A DNA stretch of 64,000 nucleotides from Hydrogenophaga intermedia (GTDB taxonomy: Bacteria > Pseudomonadota > Gammaproteobacteria > Burkholderiales > Burkholderiaceae_C): positions 1 to 64,000 of the forward strand of contig NZ_JAMBNO010000017.1 of assembly GCF_023715105.1 (NCBI RefSeq), given 5' to 3'. Every line of letters begins with the position of its first letter. Positions within the stretch are counted from its first letter, which is position 1. The translations under genes and the position numbers were made by a program. The notes under the pieces were generated by a model. The model saw only the letters and a list, made by a program, of their open reading frames with translations, did no database searches and was not told the origin of the DNA. Shown here one piece after another: positions 29,801 to 35,900 of the stretch.

Positions 29801-30433
29801 ATGAAACGCAAGATTGTGAAAGCGCTGGCGGCCGCGGGGCTGGCGCTATGTGCCGCAACCACCGCGCAAGCTGCCTATGTCGGTACCACACCGGCAAGCA
29901 ATGATGTGATCGGCATAGCGGAAGGATGGTTTGGTGCCAACCTTTACCTGATCGCCGGGGCTGCCACCACCATCACTGTCGAGTTCATCGGCAAGGAGGC
30001 GGGGTACACCAACCGCTTCTACCTCGAGGGAGCCGAGCGCTTCAACACCGGTGCACTCCCCGGATCCACCGTCGATGTGCTGGTGGACCCAGGACTCATC
30101 GACTTCGCGTTCTTCTCGAACATGGGTTCCGGGAATCCGCTCGCAGCGTCCGTGACCAACGGTAGCAACCAGGACCCGGTCACCAATCTGCTCAATTACT
30201 TCATCACGTTTGATGACAATGTTGTCAACGGCTCGACGCCATCCTCAGGTCAAACGGTGCTGATCGCCTTGGACGACACCGGTGCTGGCCCGGATGACAA
30301 CCACGACGACATGGTGATTCGCCTGACCATCTCGAATGGGGGCTTCCAGGTGCCCGAACCTGGCACGCTGGCCCTGCTGGGCTTGGGGGCACTGGCCGCG
30401 GGGCTCGCCCGCCGTCGCCAAATCAAAGCCTGA
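29801..30433 (+). CDS. PEP-CTERM sorting domain protein, exported
   Basis: 210 residues. N-terminal signal peptide (KRKIVKALAAAGLALCAATTAQAA). The end has VPEPGTLALLGLGALAAGLARRR: the PEP motif, a transmembrane stretch and an Arg cluster. This is the PEP-CTERM signal, processed by an exosortase (EpsH type), often in exopolysaccharide-producing bacteria. The middle has DDNHDDMVIRLTI, reminiscent of calcium-binding DUF4114-like segments, but no enzyme domain is recognised. No exosortase gene is in this window. A terminator follows at 30461-30486. Confidence 0.88.
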   Translation: MKRKIVKALAAAGLALCAATTAQAAYVGTTPASNDVIGIAEGWFGANLYLIAGAATTITVEFIGKEAGYTNRFYLEGAERFNTGALPGSTVDVLVDPGLIDFAFFSNMGSGNPLAASVTNGSNQDPVTNLLNYFITFDDNVVNGSTPSSGQTVLIALDDTGAGPDDNHDDMVIRLTISNGGFQVPEPGTLALLGLGALAAGLARRRQIKA

Positions 30434-30460
30434 ACAAAGGCCTTGCCTCTCTGCCACACA

Positions 30461-30486
30461 GGCCGGTCACATTGACCGGCCTTTTT
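30461..30486 (+). terminator. Rho-independent terminator after PEP-CTERM gene
   Basis: GGCCGGTCA-CAT-TGACCGGCC is a perfect 9-bp stem with a 3-base loop, followed by TTTTT. It separates the PEP-CTERM gene from tRNA-Gly. Confidence 0.92.
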
Positions 30487-30519
30487 CACGTCTGCCTTCG
30501 CGTAAACTCCGACGCTCAT

Positions 30520-30593
30520 GCGGGTGTAGTTCAATGGTAGAACGGCAGCTTCCCAAGCTTCATACGAGGGTTCGATTCCCTTCACCCGCTCCA
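30520..30593 (+). tRNA. glyU: tRNA-Gly, anticodon CCC; integration site of the island
   Basis: Acceptor stem GCGGGTG/CACCCGC, D-arm GTTC-loop-GAAC, anticodon loop TTCCCAA (anticodon CCC), T-arm AGGGTTCGATTCCCT, discriminator T and encoded CCA at 30591-30593. One C-T mismatch lies in the anticodon stem (GCAGC/GCTTC). The last 19 bases (30575-30593) are duplicated at 39522-39540. Integration therefore left the tRNA intact and displaced its downstream terminator (39563-39593) by about 8.9 kb. Confidence 0.95.
30575..30593. repeat. attL: 19-bp core at tRNA 3' end
   Basis: ATTCCCTTCACCCGCTCCA is identical to 39522-39540. It marks the left boundary of the integrated island. Use of the 3' half of a tRNA gene as attachment site is typical of P4-type tyrosine integrases. 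Confidence 0.92.
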
Positions 30594-30638
30594 AAACCCC
30601 AACAAATTCAACGCCCATAGGGGCGTTTGGTCATCTGA

Positions 30639-30660
30639 CCCAACTACGTACCCAACTACG
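30639..30660. repeat. Left arm-type direct repeats, probable integrase arm sites
   Basis: CCCAACTACG occurs at 30639-30648 and 30651-30660 (12-bp period), about 45 bases inside attL. It resembles TACCCCACTA at the right end. Such paired sites near the att core are bound by the N-terminal arm-binding domain of P4-type integrases. Confidence 0.55.
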
Positions 30661-30675
30661 GGCAACGTCATAGGG

Positions 30676-31167
30676 ATGGCCAGCGTGACGAACCGAATCG
30701 GCGACAGCCTCCACCACTTCGGCCCAAACAAGGACCTAGTGCGCGCCTTGATCGACCACCAGGTGCAGTTCGTACTGGTCGGCGGTCTAGCTGTGTCTTG
30801 GTTCTGCCCCAGGCGGACCGCTGATGACATGGACTTGCTGGTGGCTCCAACGGTGGAAAACTCGGGGCGGGTTGCGGCCGCCCTGCAGGCCATCAGCCAC
30901 CCCGTTGAAGCCCCCGACGCATTCGCTCGGCCGGGGTTGCAGGTTCGGCTGGGGCCGGTGCTTTACGCGGAACTGCTCACACCCCGAACAGACGCACCAT
31001 CGTTCAATGAAGTCGCGTCCAGGGCGGTGGAAGGAAAGCTGTTTGATATGCCGATCAAGATCGCCGCGCCTGGCGACCTGATGGCGATGAAACAGCTGGT
31101 GATCGACCAGGGCGATGGAGACCTGCAGAAGCATCGGGAAGACATTGCGATGCTGCGGAACGTTTAA
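30676..31167 (+). CDS. Nucleotidyltransferase-fold protein (AbiEii/MNT-like), island cargo
   Basis: 163 residues. VGGLAVSWF (residues about 35-43) followed by DDMDLLV gives the hG(G/S) and DxD metal-binding pattern of the nucleotidyltransferase superfamily, as in AbiEii and MNT-type toxin or antitoxin proteins. It is the only plus-strand gene of the island and abuts attL, a position where satellites and prophages often carry anti-phage or addiction cargo. No HEPN or AbiEi-like partner is visible, so an abortive-infection role is speculative. The start ATG lacks a well-spaced ribosome-binding site. Confidence 0.6.
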   Translation: MASVTNRIGDSLHHFGPNKDLVRALIDHQVQFVLVGGLAVSWFCPRRTADDMDLLVAPTVENSGRVAAALQAISHPVEAPDAFARPGLQVRLGPVLYAELLTPRTDAPSFNEVASRAVEGKLFDMPIKIAAPGDLMAMKQLVIDQGDGDLQKHREDIAMLRNV

Positions 31168-31189
31168 ACAGCAGAAGCCCCGGACGGTA

Positions 31190-31510
31190 CTAGCGGAACA
31201 GTTGAGCGCGCTGCTTCGCAGCTTCGGGCGATTGCCGTGCGCGCTCTAGCTGTTGACGCAACGGGGTCAGGACTTCATCGGGGAACACCGCTGGCGGCAG
31301 GTTCATGCTGTCAATCCACGCCTTGGCAAAGGCGTCGTTATCGCGTTCGAAGTAAGGCGCTATGGCCCCCACCTTCGCGTTCGCCGCTTCTGAAGACAAG
31401 ATGGCAATGGCTGCATTCGTCTGGAGTTGCCGCACCTGGGCTTCCAGCGTGAACAACCTGAAGCCCAGGAAAGAGGTGACCAGGGCGAGAACTGCGACAA
31501 CGGTTTTCAT
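31190..31510 (-). CDS. Small membrane-anchored protein, island, unknown function
   Basis: 106 residues from the ATG at 31510. An N-terminal hydrophobic helix (VVAVLALVTSFLGFRLF) is followed by a heptad-like stretch (LEAQVRQLQTNAAIAIL) and a charged soluble tail, suggesting a type II membrane protein or a signal anchor. I do not recognise a family. An ATG 36 bases upstream would extend it with a low-quality peptide. It is the last minus-strand gene before attL. An Rz-like lysis role was considered, but no Rz motif is evident. Confidence 0.5.
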   Translation of the reverse strand: MKTVVAVLALVTSFLGFRLFTLEAQVRQLQTNAAIAILSSEAANAKVGAIAPYFERDNDAFAKAWIDSMNLPPAVFPDEVLTPLRQQLERARQSPEAAKQRAQLFR

Positions 31511-31546
31511 AGAACCAGTTTGCCATCGGGGCAGGCGTGACTGCAA

Positions 31547-31744
31547 TCACCGCGCCAGCGCTTCAGCCTTCGCCGCCAGGTCCACCTGACCAGCAGCGCG
31601 AAGCGCAGCCGCCGCCAGATGCAGGCAGTTGTCCCTGCGCTCGTTGCGGCCGTCAGCACCCACCGCAGGCCCCACCAGGCGTTCCACGCAGTCGTTCCAG
31701 CTGGCGCGGACTTCCTCGCGCTCACGCTCGCGGGGTGTGGTCAC
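31547..31744 (-). CDS. Small protein ending the terS operon, unknown
   Basis: 65 residues from a GTG at 31744 that overlaps the stop of the GpU-like gene (GTGA). The N-terminus is strongly charged (TTPREREREEVRASW). The C-terminal helix [22 protein letters not shown] resembles segments of the two other tiny proteins of this operon (32664-32894 and 33549-33776), so they may be related. Function unknown. Confidence 0.6.
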   Translation of the reverse strand: MTTPREREREEVRASWNDCVERLVGPAVGADGRNERRDNCLHLAAAALRAAGQVDLAAKAEALAR

Positions 31745-32667
31745 TGGAACGAACGCAAGTTGTCGTCGGCCTGGCCGCGCAGCCTGGTGGCGCCCACTGC
31801 CAGACGGTTCACGTCGATCTGAGCCGCGCGAACGGTGGCGACGGACCCCACGGCCTCACCGGCGGCCGTCATCGCGTTCAGGGTGTCCTGGATGACGCCA
31901 GACACGCGGCTGCCGGCCTGCGCTGCGCTGCCAGTGGTCAGCACGATGCCGCCCAGCACGGCCTGCGCGTCCGCCAGGCTGCTGATGTTGCCCAGGCGCT
32001 TCGCGGTCTGGCCGGCCACCGTGGCGGTGGTCTGCAGCGAACGCGCCAGGCCCATGCCCTGGTTCACCGACTGGATGACTGCCGCCAGGGGCGTGGCCAC
32101 GCTGCCGGCGATGGCGTCGATGGCCGCCAGCGATGCCGCCAGGCGGCTGAGTGAAGCTGTCCCCAGGGCACCGGTGGCGGTGACGATCTGCGCGGCGGGA
32201 ACGACAGCTGCAGCAGCGGCGCGGTTGCCTGCAGCGATCTGCGGGCCGGCTTGGCCACCACCGGGCGACACGCCAACATCGCCCCGATCGTTGTAGCGCG
32301 ACAGCTGCAGGGTGAATTCCTGGCGCAGCGGCGTGCCAGCGGCGGCGAATGTGGACTGGCGTTCCGACACCGACACGATGACCCATTGGCCCATCACGTC
32401 GCCGCGTCCGCTCACCAGCTGGTGCGGCTTGCCCTGCTCTGCCAGGGCTCGCAGGGCGTCAATCTGGCCCACGCCACCCCAGTATTCGGGGAACACCACG
32501 CCTTCCAGTGTGATGGTGTCCGCACCAGGACCCGTGAACTGCAGTTCCGGCAGCCCTTCGAAAATGTCCTGGCTGGGCCAGCGGTATTCGGTCTGGCGAT
32601 TCAGGCCCTGGTAAGCGGCGGTGTTCAGGCCGAACTGATACGGCCCCAGCTGCAGCATCACGTTCAT
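31741..32667 (-). CDS. P2 GpU-like phage tail protein with long Ala-rich C-terminal extension
   Basis: 308 residues. Residues 1 to about 130 match the P2 tail completion protein GpU in pattern: MLQLGPYQFGLNTAAYQGL, NRQTEYRWPSQ, QFTGPGADTITLEGVVFPE, and FTLQLSRYND at the domain end. P2 U is about 160 residues, so the remaining 170 residues are an extension, rich in Ala, Val and Gly and predicted helical. It overlaps genes on both sides by four bases. A tail protein in an element without other tail genes suggests modification of the helper's tail or head-tail joining, which is inference. Confidence 0.72.
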   Translation of the reverse strand: MNVMLQLGPYQFGLNTAAYQGLNRQTEYRWPSQDIFEGLPELQFTGPGADTITLEGVVFPEYWGGVGQIDALRALAEQGKPHQLVSGRGDVMGQWVIVSVSERQSTFAAAGTPLRQEFTLQLSRYNDRGDVGVSPGGGQAGPQIAAGNRAAAAAVVPAAQIVTATGALGTASLSRLAASLAAIDAIAGSVATPLAAVIQSVNQGMGLARSLQTTATVAGQTAKRLGNISSLADAQAVLGGIVLTTGSAAQAGSRVSGVIQDTLNAMTAAGEAVGSVATVRAAQIDVNRLAVGATRLRGQADDNLRSFQ

Positions 32668-32894
32668 CGTGCAACCCCCGCCATCTGCTGCTGCGCGCCC
32701 ACCACGCCGCCGGCCACATCGTGCCGGCCTGCAGCGATGCAGGCGCGCACAGCCTGGTCCAGCAGCGCGATGGCCGTGGCACTGGCGGCTGCGCGTTCCT
32801 CGGGGGTCTCGGCTGCGGGGACCAGGTGCACCGCTGCGCGTTGGTCAGCGGCGATGACGGCCGCCAGGTTGCTGAACTCGTGTTTGTGGCTCAT
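32664..32894 (-). CDS. Small operon protein between terS and gpU, unknown
   Basis: 76 residues from the ATG at 32894, overlapping the terS stop; its own stop overlaps the GpU-like start (both ATGA). The C-terminal half IALLDQAVRACIAAGRHDVA resembles RLLEQAACLAVRAGQPDVA of the 75-residue protein at the operon head. No known domain. The longer open frame upstream in this phase is antisense-like reading through terS and is not used. Confidence 0.6.
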   Translation of the reverse strand: MSHKHEFSNLAAVIAADQRAAVHLVPAAETPEERAAASATAIALLDQAVRACIAAGRHDVAGGVVGAQQQMAGVAR

Positions 32895-33400
32895 TCGTTC
32901 TGGTCCGGTTCGTTGATGGGGCGGCCGTCGCGCATCTGCTGGATCACGCGCTTGATTTCCGTGGACGCGTTGGTCAGCACGGTGATGACTTCCCCCCGCA
33001 CGGCTTCCTTGAAGCGCGTTTCGTCGCTCTCGTTCAGCAGGCGGATGGTCAGGCGATGGGGCAGCTGCAGCATGTTTTGTTTCACCATTTCGGTGAACCG
33101 GAACTGCGAGGCTTCGAACTCCGCAATGGGTGCCACCAGTCCGCGCTGGCGGGCCAGTTCCAGTTCGGCCATCGTTGCTTCGGCGCGCAGCTTGCGCAGG
33201 CGTTCGGCCTGCAGCTCGCTGGGGCCTTCGCGCTCTGCCAGTTCGTCCAGCATCGCGTGCACTGCGTCCTGCAGGCGGTAGCGGCCACGCGCCACCCTGG
33301 TCAGCGTGCCCTGTTGCGCCAGCTGCTCGATACGGCGGCGCGAGACGCGGAACAGGCCCGCCAGGTCGTCGGCGGTGACTTCCTGGTCCTGCAGGCTCAT
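32891..33400 (-). CDS. Small terminase subunit-like protein (lambda Nu1 type)
   Basis: 169 residues. The N-terminal winged helix-turn-helix (about residues 8-45) contains LAGLFRVSRRRIEQLAQQG and YRLQDAVHAML. A helical oligomerisation region follows (LQAERLRKLRAEATMAELEL), then FTEMVKQNMLQLP, as in Nu1-like DNA-packaging proteins that recognise cos. Satellites use a private small terminase to redirect the helper's large terminase to their own DNA. No large terminase gene is present. It is third in the six-gene operon, coupled by 4-base overlaps on both sides. Confidence 0.68.
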   Translation of the reverse strand: MSLQDQEVTADDLAGLFRVSRRRIEQLAQQGTLTRVARGRYRLQDAVHAMLDELAEREGPSELQAERLRKLRAEATMAELELARQRGLVAPIAEFEASQFRFTEMVKQNMLQLPHRLTIRLLNESDETRFKEAVRGEVITVLTNASTEIKRVIQQMRDGRPINEPDQNE

Positions 33401-33552
33401 CGCAGACCCCCGGCCGCCAGGGCTTGCGCCAGCTGGGTTTCCAGCGTGCGCGTGGCGCGGCGTTCATTGCGTTCAGCAGCGCGGCGCAGCTGGTCGCCGG
33501 GGCTGCCCTTGACGCGCCACTTCGGGCGCTTCGGCGGCGTCGTGCGCTTCAC
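33397..33552 (-). CDS. Very small basic protein upstream of terS
   Basis: 51 residues from a GTG at 33552 that overlaps the stop of the preceding gene (GTGA) and whose own stop overlaps the terS start (ATGA). The product begins VKRTTPPKRPKWRVKGSPG and ends LETQLAQALAAGGLR. It is strongly basic at the N-terminus with a helical C-terminus. The double overlap in an operon where every junction has this form is the main evidence that it is a gene. No family recognised; nucleic-acid binding is a guess from charge. Confidence 0.6.
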   Translation of the reverse strand: MKRTTPPKRPKWRVKGSPGDQLRRAAERNERRATRTLETQLAQALAAGGLR

Positions 33553-33776
33553 TGGCGGCCCTCGATGCGCGCGATCAGCGCCAGTGCGTCGTTCGCGACG
33601 TCAGGCTGGCCAGCGCGGACCGCCAGGCATGCGGCCTGTTCCAGCAGTCGGCGCGACTGCACCGCATCGGCGTAGCGGTCGCTGGCGCTTTTGTGGGGCG
33701 GCAGGGCGAAGACGACCGCGCGGCGCGTGGCGGCCCTGGCCGCGTTGGTCTCAATTTGATTGTTCATCGCGTTCAT
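33549..33776 (-). CDS. First small protein of terS operon, unknown
   Basis: 75 residues from the ATG at 33776 (a second ATG three codons later is possible). The N-terminus is Ala/Arg-rich. The C-terminal half RLLEQAACLAVRAGQPDVANDALALIARIEG is similar to the 76-residue protein encoded between terS and gpU. It overlaps the 51-residue gene by GTGA. It heads an operon preceded by a structured 165-base intergenic region. Function unknown. Confidence 0.6.
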   Translation of the reverse strand: MNAMNNQIETNAARAATRRAVVFALPPHKSASDRYADAVQSRRLLEQAACLAVRAGQPDVANDALALIARIEGRQ

Positions 33777-33941
33777 TCGTGTGGGGGGTAGCAGTCAATT
33801 CCAAGGCGAATAGTTGCCGGTTGCTTTCATCCGCCAGGCGCAACCGGCAAAACCTGGGCGGTGGCACGGGACCACCGCAACCCGCTGGGGCTACCACCCC
33901 CCAGCTATCCGTGCCGCCAGGCGAGGCGGCGCGGAATTCGG
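33777..33941. other. Structured intergenic region upstream of terS operon (candidate packaging or control site)
   Basis: It has an 11-bp perfect inverted repeat TTGCCGGTTGC/GCAACCGGCAA (33814-33824 and 33840-33850). It also has GCGGTGG/CCACCGC (33858-33864, 33872-33878), and a nested pair GGCACGG/CCGTGCC (33863-33869, 33909-33915) enclosing CTGGGG/CCCCAG. No gene was found in it. In lambda-type phages the cos site lies directly beside Nu1, so this is a candidate cos or packaging signal. A structured mRNA leader is the alternative. Confidence 0.45.
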
Positions 33942-34145
33942 TCAGGCCGCCGTGGCGGCCGTGTTCTCCAATGCGCGACGCAGCAGGCGTTCGCCCACCT
34001 GCGCCATCGAAGGCCGGTAACCACTGACGCGCTCGGCGCGCTGGCGTTCGGCTTCCAGCTTTGCCGCCAGGTCAGCAGGCAGCGGCACAGTCAATTTCGG
34101 CGTGGTGCCCTCGGTGGGCTTCGCGGAATTCATTTGCTTGGGCAT
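33942..34145 (-). CDS. Small ribbon-helix-helix-like protein, island
   Basis: 67 residues with AAGGA 7 bases before the ATG. PKLTVPLPADLAAKLEAERQ followed by MAQVGERLLRRALEN has the strand-helix-helix pattern of ribbon-helix-helix DNA-binding proteins, so it may be a local regulator. It lies 18 bases after the 110-residue gene and 165 bases before the terS operon. The family assignment rests on pattern only. Confidence 0.5.
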   Translation of the reverse strand: MPKQMNSAKPTEGTTPKLTVPLPADLAAKLEAERQRAERVSGYRPSMAQVGERLLRRALENTAATAA

Positions 34146-34163
34146 GTCGTCGTCCTTGAAAAG

Positions 34164-34496
34164 TCACCAGTTGCGAACCCAGCTCTGGCGCGCGGCCGGC
34201 GCAGGCGCGCATGCCTGGCGGACCTTCGCGCCGACATGGCGCACGGCGCGGCGCAGCTGGGTTTCGGTAAGTTCCGGCCAGCGGCGCAGCAGCTGGTTGC
34301 GGGTGTCTTCGTCGTTGTGAACCCAGCCCCGGCCGTCCAGCTGGACGATGGCGCGCACATCACCTTCGCTGCCGGCGTGGCGCTGGTACACGGTGCAGCT
34401 TTCGATACAGGCCACCAGGTCGGCCGGCAGCGCGCTGGCATCAGCCGGCGGGTTGCCACCAGGCTGCGGGCGGGGCTTGAAGCGAAGGCCCAGCAT
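34164..34496 (-). CDS. Island protein of unknown function, 110 aa
   Basis: 110 residues, soluble, starting 1 base after the capsid-like gene's stop codon. The central part GDVRAIVQLDGRGWVHNDED and RRWPELTETQLRRAVRHVGAKVRQA suggests a small alpha/beta domain and a helical tail. No family recognised. The position directly after a capsid gene would suit a head-associated or decoration protein, but there is no sequence evidence for that. Confidence 0.5.
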   Translation of the reverse strand: MLGLRFKPRPQPGGNPPADASALPADLVACIESCTVYQRHAGSEGDVRAIVQLDGRGWVHNDEDTRNQLLRRWPELTETQLRRAVRHVGAKVRQACAPAPAARQSWVRNW

Positions 34497-34497
34497 G

Positions 34498-35427
34498 TCA
34501 GGCGCTCACGGTCCAGAACTTCGCATCACCGCTGGGCAGCAGGGCCACCAGGTCGGACCAGATGGTCACCACCAGGTCGCCGGCAGCATTGCGGCGCTCG
34601 ACGCTCACGCGCAGGCTGTCATGCACGGCCACGGCGCTGCGCGTGAACGCGCCCACGACGGTGGCGGCATTCACGGGCGTCAACTCAGCCAGCACACCGG
34701 ACACGCGCAGGGTGCCATCGTCGCCAACAGCGGCACCAGCTGCGGCAGTGCCGCAGAGCGCCTTCAGTTCGGTGAACTCGACACCTGAAGCGCTCGCGCT
34801 GGCCAGGCTGAAGGCCGGCGGCGTTGCGGCCGCAATGGCCGTCAGCAGGCAGTGGTCAGCGGCGCGTGCCAGGCCCAGCCCGATGGCTTCCATCAACTCG
34901 ACAAGCAGCACGTCCATGCCGTGTTCGGAAATGTCGCGTCGCGTCAGGCTGAACCTGGTCGCGTAGCTCGGGCCGGTGAACTCCACATCCTGGCGCGACA
35001 CGGGCGGGGCCACTTCGGGCACATCGTCACCATCGGCAACCGGCAGGATTTGCGCAGCTTCCACCAGGGACCAGCGGCGAGGCCGGTTCACCATGGCAAT
35101 GTCGCCGGTGCCACCCACAGGCACGGCCTCGGGGCTTTCTTCCACCACCAGGATGGATGCGCCGGCCTGCGCCACACGCGATTTGCGCAGGATCGTGGCC
35201 GACATAGGCACCAGCTGGCCAGCCGGGTGCTGGACAACCTCCAGCGCACGAAACTGTTTCTGCGCAGGTGGCAGCTGCAGGGCGCGCAGGCTCAGGGTTC
35301 CGGCGGTCGCGGCGGTCTTCTTCAGAACGTGGCGGACTTCGCCGCTCTCGGTCAGGCCGTGGTGGCTGAAGCCCAGTTCGCGCTGGCCGGCTTCGATGAT
35401 GCTGCGAAGTTGTTCAAGGTGTTCCAT
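34498..35427 (-). CDS. HK97-like major capsid protein (probable)
   Basis: 309 residues from the ATG at 35427. The N-terminal helix MEHLEQLRSIIEAGQ is followed by a segment with VPMSATILRKSRVAQAG. Then comes YATRFSLTRRDISEHGMDVLLVELMEAIGLGLARAADHCLLTAI, whose S/T-R-R...helix...ADxxLL pattern matches the spine helix region of HK97-fold capsid proteins. The C-terminal VHDSLRVSVERRN and SDLVALLPSGDAKFW match the capsid end. No protease or portal is encoded nearby. If correct, the island forms its own capsid, as in capsid-forming PICIs. The assignment is by pattern, not alignment. Confidence 0.55.
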   Translation of the reverse strand: MEHLEQLRSIIEAGQRELGFSHHGLTESGEVRHVLKKTAATAGTLSLRALQLPPAQKQFRALEVVQHPAGQLVPMSATILRKSRVAQAGASILVVEESPEAVPVGGTGDIAMVNRPRRWSLVEAAQILPVADGDDVPEVAPPVSRQDVEFTGPSYATRFSLTRRDISEHGMDVLLVELMEAIGLGLARAADHCLLTAIAAATPPAFSLASASASGVEFTELKALCGTAAAGAAVGDDGTLRVSGVLAELTPVNAATVVGAFTRSAVAVHDSLRVSVERRNAAGDLVVTIWSDLVALLPSGDAKFWTVSA

Positions 35428-35704
35428 GGGGTGTTCGGTTGGTTGTTGTTGCGGGTTTTGCAAAGTCTCTGTCGTTCTCTTTGCTGGTTCCTCTTTCGGG
35501 ATTTCACTTACTGTGCGCGGCCTGCGCGGCGATTTCTTCCTGCGGTTTTTCCGTGAGGGCGAAACACGAAGCGCGCTTTTTGGGCAGCCAGATGTGGACC
35601 CTTGCGCAGCCAATGCCCGCGCAGGGGACGGCCTACAGCAAGGACCCGGACCAATTCGCAGGGGTGCCCCACCCTGGTGCAGCCACCAGGCGCGAGAGGG
35701 TCGG

Positions 35705-35899
35705 CGTAACCACGTCACCACCTGTACCCACCGATTCCACGATTCCAAAAGTCTCCCCAAACACACCACAGCCACAGATTTCCAAAGTTATGTTCTTGGT
35801 GGTTACGGTGGGTACGGTGGTTACGGGGCTGTTTTTCATAGGGAAGGTGCCGTCATCACCTAGGCTTGTGCGGTGGTTACGCATGGCAAGGTGGTGACG
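35705..35899. other. Iteron array next to vapE, probable replication origin of the island
   Basis: Consensus GTGGTTACG. Direct copies: 35799-35807, 35808-35816 (GTGGGTACG), 35817-35825, 35873-35881 and 35891-35899 (GTGGTGACG); the first three are tandem. Inverted copies: 35705-35713 (CGTAACCAC), 35713-35721 (CGTCACCAC) and 35723-35731 (TGTACCCAC). The two clusters face each other across a comparatively AT-rich 67 bases (35732-35798). This layout beside a helicase gene is that of iteron-controlled origins in satellites and plasmids. The rest of 35428-35704 holds no gene I can support. Confidence 0.65.
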
Positions 35900-35900
35900 A

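Noticed and set aside
35798-35825. CRISPR-like tandem repeats
   Set aside because: The unit is only 9 bp with no spacers and no cas genes.
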